Origin: Mesolinea sp964536465
Lineage (GTDB): Bacteria; Chloroflexota; Anaerolineae; Anaerolineales; Anaerolineaceae
Assembly (NCBI GenBank): GCA_964536465.1
Contig: CAZHXQ010000071.1
Coordinates: forward strand, 1 to 10,102
Length of the DNA: 10,102 nucleotides
Direction: 5' to 3'
Shown here: piece by piece, positions 6,699-10,102 of the stretch
Layout: every line of letters begins with the position of its first letter
How positions within the stretch are numbered: the stretch's first letter is position 1
The notes under the pieces: generated by a model
Told to the model about the DNA's origin: nothing
Database searches by the model: none
Seen by the model: only the letters and a program-made list of their open reading frames with translations
Program-made: the position numbers and the translations under genes

Positions 6699-6993
6699 AA
6701 ACGCGCCTCGTCTTGAAAGACAGAAATCAAAGCAGTTTGGGAGTCTCTTGCGTGGCCGAATCTGAGCCGGCCATCCTTCAGGATAAATTCGGTGTCAAGC
6801 TGCGGGCAGCAATGCCTTGCATGCCAGAGGTGCGCGCTTCTCAAAGTTTTAACTACCGAAGACACCGTTTTCATCAGGCGGTCTCAAAGTGTTTAATCTG
6901 CGTGAAAGCCAAAGACTCCGCACTTAGCTTGTACGATAATGGATTAAAAGCAGCGCTTTGTGACATAATACCAAGCGACAAGGCAGGTACAAC
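6699..6993. other. Divergent intergenic region without a convincing gene
   Basis: About 295 bp separate the hydroxylase promoter palindromes from the rhodanese start. Open frames here are short, overlap promoters or known genes, and have no recognisable domain. Weak plus-strand -10 candidates for the rhodanese gene are GATAAT (6935-6940) and CATAAT (6964-6969), neither with a good -35. A small hairpin, AAAGC-AGC-GCTTT, lies at 6947-6959. I see no riboswitch, RNA gene or repeat. Confidence 0.4.
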
Positions 6994-7461
6994 ATGGCCA
7001 AAAGAAGACTCCCATTTAAAGCAAAGAAACAAAATCTGACCCCAGTGTGGATCATCGTTGCAGTAGTTGTGGCAGTGATTGTGCTTTTCGTTTATCGCGG
7101 GCTGCGTGACTTAAGCGGAAACCCGATCTTGCGCTCGCAGGACGATGTGCCCCGCCTGACCGCCTCAGAAGCCATCAGCGCGCTCGAGCAAGATGGGGCG
7201 ATTTTGCTGGATGTCAGGCAAGCCAGCCAATATGAGCTCAGCCATATCAAGGGAGCGCTCAGCATCCCCCTGGGTGAGATCGAAGCCTATCTACCCGGTC
7301 TGGATAAGAAAGCCTGGTACATCACCTACTGCACCTGACCGGCCGAAAATACGAGCGCCCGGGCGGCGTTCCTCATGTTGCGCGAAGGTTTCGAGCGGGT
7401 CAATCCGGTTTTGGGTGGTTTTGAGGCTTTAATTGAGGCTGGCTTACCACTTGAACCATAG
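6994..7461 (+). CDS. Membrane-anchored rhodanese-domain protein, predicted selenoprotein (TGA at 7336-7338 read as Sec115)
   Basis: Single-domain rhodanese, expected to handle sulfane sulfur or act in thiol redox chemistry. Full product is 155 residues if the TGA at codon 115 is read as selenocysteine; a conventional reading stops at 114, midway through the domain. A Lys/Arg-rich N-terminus and one membrane helix (about 17-34) would place the domain outside the membrane. LLDVRQASQYELSHIKGALS (71-90) is the classic rhodanese first motif. After TYCT-Sec the frame continues as PAENTSARAAFLMLREGFER and then LGGFEALIEAG, the usual second half, ending at TAG 7459-7461. Sec115 aligns with the catalytic Cys, five residues before SARAA, and Cys113 makes a CxU pair. 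A SECIS-like hairpin follows at 7353-7371. AGG precedes the ATG by six bases. It is divergent from the hydroxylase gene. Alternatives are a nonsense-mutated pseudogene or sequencing error; the intact downstream frame argues against both. Confidence 0.83.
7353..7371 (+). promoter_or_regulatory. Candidate bacterial SECIS hairpin
   Basis: GAGCGCC (7353-7359) pairs fully with GGCGTTC (7365-7371), giving seven pairs including one G-U, around the pentaloop CGGGC (7360-7364). The loop starts 22 bases after the TGA, within the range known for bacterial SECIS elements and close to E. coli fdhF. The second loop base is G, as those elements require near the 5' side of the loop. It lies inside the coding frame, where bacterial SECIS elements are found. 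It would recruit SelB with Sec-tRNA. The match is structural; no folding was computed. Confidence 0.6.
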
Positions 7462-7493
7462 AGATTATTGTCTTGTTGCTCCTGCGGGTGATT

Positions 7494-7522
7494 AAAAAAA
7501 CCGAGCCCTAATTTAGGGCCCG
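7494..7522 (-). terminator. Rho-independent terminator of the cytochrome/flavocytochrome operon
   Basis: On the minus strand CGGGCCC pairs with GGGCTCG around the loop TAAATTA and is followed by G and seven T's. The pair is a G-U wobble in minus-strand RNA but an A-C mismatch in plus-strand RNA, and the T-run exists only on the minus side, so it is directional. It lies 22 bp after the stop of the flavocytochrome gene. Confidence 0.88.
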
Positions 7523-7544
7523 ATTAACCTGATTTGAATAACGA

Positions 7545-8861
7545 TTACGCCATGGTGTAGTTTTCTTCATGCACCTGAGATTCAGAAACACCCATAGCAT
7601 CGAAGTGTTTTTCGATCGCGCGCAGCATGGGAGCCGGACCGCAGACAAAGTAGAACAGGTCCTGGTAGTTTTGCGGCAGGTGTTCCCGCATAATATCTTC
7701 GGTGATATAGCCTCGATGAGGGTAATCTTCCTGCAGGGGTTTTTCCAAAACCTGGACGAAAGCGAGGTTAAGTTTGGGCTTCAACTGTTCGAATTCATCC
7801 TCATAAAGGGCGGTATTTTCGTTCAGATCACCGTAAAAGACATAGGTTGGGCGTTTGTCGCCGCGATCTGCCAGGGTATTGAGGATGCTCATGACCGGAG
7901 CCAGACCGATTCCGCCGGCAATCATCACCAGCCCGCTCTGCATGCGCGGGTCATCTAAATTGAATGTTCCATAAGGGCCGTCCACATAAACACGTTGACC
8001 TTTTTTCATGTGTGGCACGGTGGATGTGAAATCCCCCAGATTCTTGATCGAGAAACGCAGCTCACCTTCGCGTTCTGAACTGCCAGAATACGAGAAGGGG
8101 TTACGGCTTAGCACGAAGGGCGAAGGCCCGGTGCTGATCCAGGCCACCTGACCCGCTTCGAAAGGCACACCTTCATGACCGTCTGGAACAAGGGTGAGGG
8201 TGTAGGTGTCAGCAGATTCACCTACCACAGATTCGACCATGTACGGTTTCTGACCGATTCGCAGAGGTCGGATGATACGGATATACAGAAAGGCAATCAC
8301 CCAGATGGCGATTTCAAAAATCCAAATCGCTTCCATAAAAGGATGACTGGTATAATAGCCAATTTTGAACAGGTGAATCATGCCAAAAACCAGTATGACA
8401 ATCGTCAGGACGTCATGGATGAACAGCCAGTAGCGGTAATCCATTTTGATGGATTTGCGCAGAACAGAGGTGATGCCGATGAGCAGCAGACCAAACAGAC
8501 CGATCGATCCGGCAGCTATCATCCAGGGGGCTTCAAACACGTTTAAATAAGTCGCGATGAGAGGATTGTAAAAACTCAGCAGCATGAAGTGGGCAACAAT
8601 CAGCAAAATGGATAGAAGTGAGACCCAATGGTGATTGTTGTAGACTTTGTCCATATCCAGTGCGTCTGACAACCAGTGGATGCGGCCGATGGAAATCAAC
8701 TGAATTCCCGCCAGAGACATGCCGATAAAACCGAGGAAGACCGCTGTATCACGGATACCATCCCCGCGGAAATAGCCGGACACGAGCATGGCTACCGCAG
8801 GTAATAGCACCAGCGTGAAATAGACAGTGTAGAAAATTTTTCGTTTATTTGATGGGCTCAT
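7545..8861 (-). CDS. Ferric-reductase-like transmembrane flavocytochrome b with FAD/NAD(P)-binding domain
   Basis: Predicted membrane oxidoreductase of the ferric reductase/NADPH oxidase type, 438 residues. It would take electrons from cytosolic NAD(P)H via FAD to two b hemes and across the membrane. About six membrane helices occupy residues 10-200. Likely heme ligands are His78 (or His77) with His91, and His149 with His163; the 13-14 residue spacings fit a bis-heme core. The ferredoxin-reductase-like half follows: the FAD motif RNPFSYS (253-259), the nucleotide motif GGIGLAPVMS (316-325), and CGPAPML (407-413) near the C-terminus. AAGGCG precedes the ATG by seven bases. It starts 39 bp after the multiheme cytochrome stop on the same strand, with no promoter seen between, so they probably form one operon; the cytochrome is the natural partner. 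The end acceptor (iron, other metals, oxygen, sulfur compounds) cannot be decided. Confidence 0.87.
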   Translation of the reverse strand: MSPSNKRKIFYTVYFTLVLLPAVAMLVSGYFRGDGIRDTAVFLGFIGMSLAGIQLISIGRIHWLSDALDMDKVYNNHHWVSLLSILLIVAHFMLLSFYNPLIATYLNVFEAPWMIAAGSIGLFGLLLIGITSVLRKSIKMDYRYWLFIHDVLTIVILVFGMIHLFKIGYYTSHPFMEAIWIFEIAIWVIAFLYIRIIRPLRIGQKPYMVESVVGESADTYTLTLVPDGHEGVPFEAGQVAWISTGPSPFVLSRNPFSYSGSSEREGELRFSIKNLGDFTSTVPHMKKGQRVYVDGPYGTFNLDDPRMQSGLVMIAGGIGLAPVMSILNTLADRGDKRPTYVFYGDLNENTALYEDEFEQLKPKLNLAFVQVLEKPLQEDYPHRGYITEDIMREHLPQNYQDLFYFVCGPAPMLRAIEKHFDAMGVSESQVHEENYTMA

Positions 8862-8900
8862 AAGTTTCGCCTTCTTGTGTCCAGTCTATGAGACTAGACC

Positions 8901-10028
8901 CTAAGGTCGGATCAAACCATCGGTGGTCACACCGCTGAGAGCGGAGAGGTCTTCAATGGAGTCATACATCAGCTGAAGAACGTAATCCGGATTGTGCACG
9001 TAGGCAGCGGGCTCTTTGGCGACGAACATGAAATTGAACAGGGCCTTGAGCATGCGTGGGGTGAAGGTGGAGTACTTGTTAGGGAAGATGCCTTCGCTTT
9101 CATCGATCGTGCCATCCTGATTGGTGTCGATAAAAGTGTACGGGTAAGAATCGAGCTTGAGCCCAAAACCAGTACCGGTGGCAGCCAATGAGTACTTGGA
9201 CATGGCTTCCACGAGAATGGCTTTCATGCCTTCGATTTCGTCAAAAATCGGTTCAACGCTGCCATCGCCGTCAAAGTCCACCTTAGACATGCTGACCGAG
9301 CGATAGTCTGCCCAGCCGGAGACGTTGGAATGGCAGGTGGAGCACAGGCTGGCGTCAGATTCGGGTACGTCGCGCGTGTGCAGTGAGTGGGGGTCATGGC
9401 ATTTCGTGCAGGAGTCGACAGTGTTGGCGTGAAGGAAGGCTCCCACGTAAGTCTTGCCTTCGTATTCGTAGGCCACGCCGGCATCCGAACCCTGGTGAAC
9501 AGCCGCGGCGTGATAATAATGCGGCCCGATCATGCTCGAGTCAGGGATAGGTGCGTCTTCATCTTTGCCTTCTGTGGCATTGTCTACAGCGGTTCCGGCT
9601 GTCAGAGCGCCGTGGCAGGTCATACAAACCGAATTCTTTCCAGTTCCACTCACTTCAATGCCGGAGGGGAAGAGCACGGAGTCAAGCGCGTGTGCGGCGT
9701 CGCTGTGGCAGGCAGTGCAGCTGATCGGGTCGTTAATCTTCCCGGGCTTATCCACTTTGCCAGCTTCGGAACCGTCCGCGCCGACAAAGTCGGCAAAGCC
9801 TGAAGTGCTGTGGCATTTCGCGCAGAAGACCGGCACCTCGGCCGGATCGTCCTCATTCCAATGCACGAAAGCCTCGGATTCCGCGTCGGCATGACCAGAA
9901 TTCCAGTATTTGCTGCTGATGGACTCAACAGGTTCTGCTTGCACAGCCTGCTGGGATGTATAGAACATCCAGCCAGCCAGCAAAGCTGCGATTACTACCA
10001 GGACAATAATAAAATTTCGTTGATTCAT
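8901..10028 (-). CDS. Membrane-anchored pentaheme cytochrome c with EF-hand loop
   Basis: Predicted electron carrier facing the outside of the cytoplasmic membrane; 375 residues. An N-terminal hydrophobic segment (about 6-23) is a signal peptide or anchor, with VQA (29-31) as a possible cleavage site. Five CxxCH heme sites are visible at 69-73, 104-108, 135-139, 207-211 and 229-233; extra His residues (46, 56, 113, 170, 173, 178, 200, 214, 217) could be distal ligands. The heme-free C-terminal third has a canonical EF-hand loop, DTNQDGTIDESE (301-312), and a partial one, DFDGDGSVE (251-259), suggesting calcium binding. I cannot place it in a named cytochrome family. The frame opens to a TTG at 10085, but ATG 10028 is chosen because GGAGAG precedes it by six bases and the TTG overlaps the promoter. 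First gene of an operon with the flavocytochrome. Confidence 0.9.
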   Translation of the reverse strand: MNQRNFIIVLVVIAALLAGWMFYTSQQAVQAEPVESISSKYWNSGHADAESEAFVHWNEDDPAEVPVFCAKCHSTSGFADFVGADGSEAGKVDKPGKINDPISCTACHSDAAHALDSVLFPSGIEVSGTGKNSVCMTCHGALTAGTAVDNATEGKDEDAPIPDSSMIGPHYYHAAAVHQGSDAGVAYEYEGKTYVGAFLHANTVDSCTKCHDPHSLHTRDVPESDASLCSTCHSNVSGWADYRSVSMSKVDFDGDGSVEPIFDEIEGMKAILVEAMSKYSLAATGTGFGLKLDSYPYTFIDTNQDGTIDESEGIFPNKYSTFTPRMLKALFNFMFVAKEPAAYVHNPDYVLQLMYDSIEDLSALSGVTTDGLIRP

Positions 10029-10051
10029 GGTTACTCTCCAGAACTGGGGCA

Positions 10052-10071
10052 AATTAATATTTAAATTAATT
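10052..10071. promoter_or_regulatory. AT-rich inverted repeat over the cytochrome operon start site
   Basis: AATTAAT (10052-10058) and ATTAATT (10065-10071) form a 7-bp inverted repeat around a 6-base centre, overlapping the -10 and the predicted start. Its position would suit a repressor. AT-rich sequence produces such repeats easily, so this is weak. Confidence 0.3.
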
Positions 10072-10096
10072 ATAAAGGCAGACAACCTGGTGTCAA
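10069..10096 (-). promoter_or_regulatory. Consensus sigma-70 promoter of the cytochrome operon
   Basis: Minus strand: perfect -35 TTGACA (10096-10091), 16-bp spacer, perfect -10 TATAAT (10074-10069). Transcription would start near 10062, about 34 bases before the ATG at 10028. Matching both consensus hexamers predicts strong expression unless a repressor acts. Confidence 0.8.
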
Positions 10097-10102
10097 TAGC
10101 GC

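Noticed and set aside
6644..6874. Minus-strand open frame of 76 codons upstream of the hydroxylase
   Set aside because: It covers the hydroxylase -10 element and both palindromes, and its sequence resembles no protein family.
6713..7039. Plus-strand open frame of 108 codons before the rhodanese gene
   Set aside because: It has no recognisable domain and overlaps the rhodanese start in another frame; the rhodanese frame has the better ribosome-binding site and clear homology.
7336..7338. TGA as a genuine stop giving a truncated rhodanese or pseudogene
   Set aside because: The downstream frame is intact and conserved in character, the codon sits at the catalytic Cys position, and a SECIS-like hairpin follows. 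Not fully excluded without genome data.
7336..7338. TGA reassigned to Trp or Gly by an alternative genetic code
   Set aside because: TGA ends the GH25 and hydroxylase genes at the expected C-termini, and Trp or Gly would not fit the catalytic position.
10029..10085. TTG start extending the cytochrome by 19 residues
   Set aside because: The extension covers the -10 element and predicted transcription start, lacks a ribosome-binding site, and would put a non-signal segment before a normal signal/anchor.

Overview
The window looks like a bacterial chromosome of moderate GC, most likely a member of the Chloroflexota (Anaerolineae type). This is inferred from gene content: a sugar-binding lipoprotein with a long Thr/Pro/Glu linker, a fused Fe-S/molybdopterin hydroxylase, an N-terminally anchored multiheme cytochrome and a ferric-reductase-like flavocytochrome. 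No rRNA or taxonomic marker is present, so the assignment is tentative. I see no insertion sequence, CRISPR array, tRNA or prophage block.

Layout. (1) 1-1406, minus strand: a MarR-type regulator followed by a MalE-like sugar-binding lipoprotein that runs off the left edge. A near-consensus promoter and a palindrome at the expected start site lie upstream of the regulator. (2) 1407-1616: a divergent intergenic stretch with a series of plus-strand hairpins ending in a terminator-like stem and six T's, possibly a small RNA. (3) 1617-2462, plus: a PIG-L/LmbE-type deacetylase. (4) 2486-3613, minus: a GH25 muramidase with two SH3b repeats. (5) 3813-6623, minus: a one-chain molybdenum hydroxylase (two [2Fe-2S] domains plus Mo domain, no FAD domain), with two 12-bp palindromes in its promoter region. 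(6) 6994-7461, plus: a membrane-anchored rhodanese whose reading frame crosses an in-frame TGA. (7) 7494-10096, minus: a self-contained transcription unit with a consensus promoter, a five-heme cytochrome c with an EF-hand loop, a ferric-reductase-like flavocytochrome b and a Rho-independent terminator.

The most striking observation is the rhodanese gene. The open frame stops at TGA (7336-7338), but the same frame continues for 40 codons with the conserved C-terminal half of a rhodanese domain. The TGA falls exactly where the catalytic cysteine belongs, and a 7-bp hairpin with a G-containing pentaloop lies at bacterial-SECIS distance downstream. I read it as a selenoprotein with selenocysteine at residue 115 in a Cys-Thr-Sec motif. 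Neighbouring genes use TGA as an ordinary stop, which argues against a changed genetic code.

How the genes may work together: the cytochrome and flavocytochrome form a plausible chain from cytosolic NAD(P)H through FAD and two b hemes to c hemes outside the membrane. The anchored Sec-rhodanese probably also acts outside the membrane, in sulfur or selenium redox chemistry. The MarR and binding-protein pair looks like regulated sugar uptake. Links between these modules are inference only.
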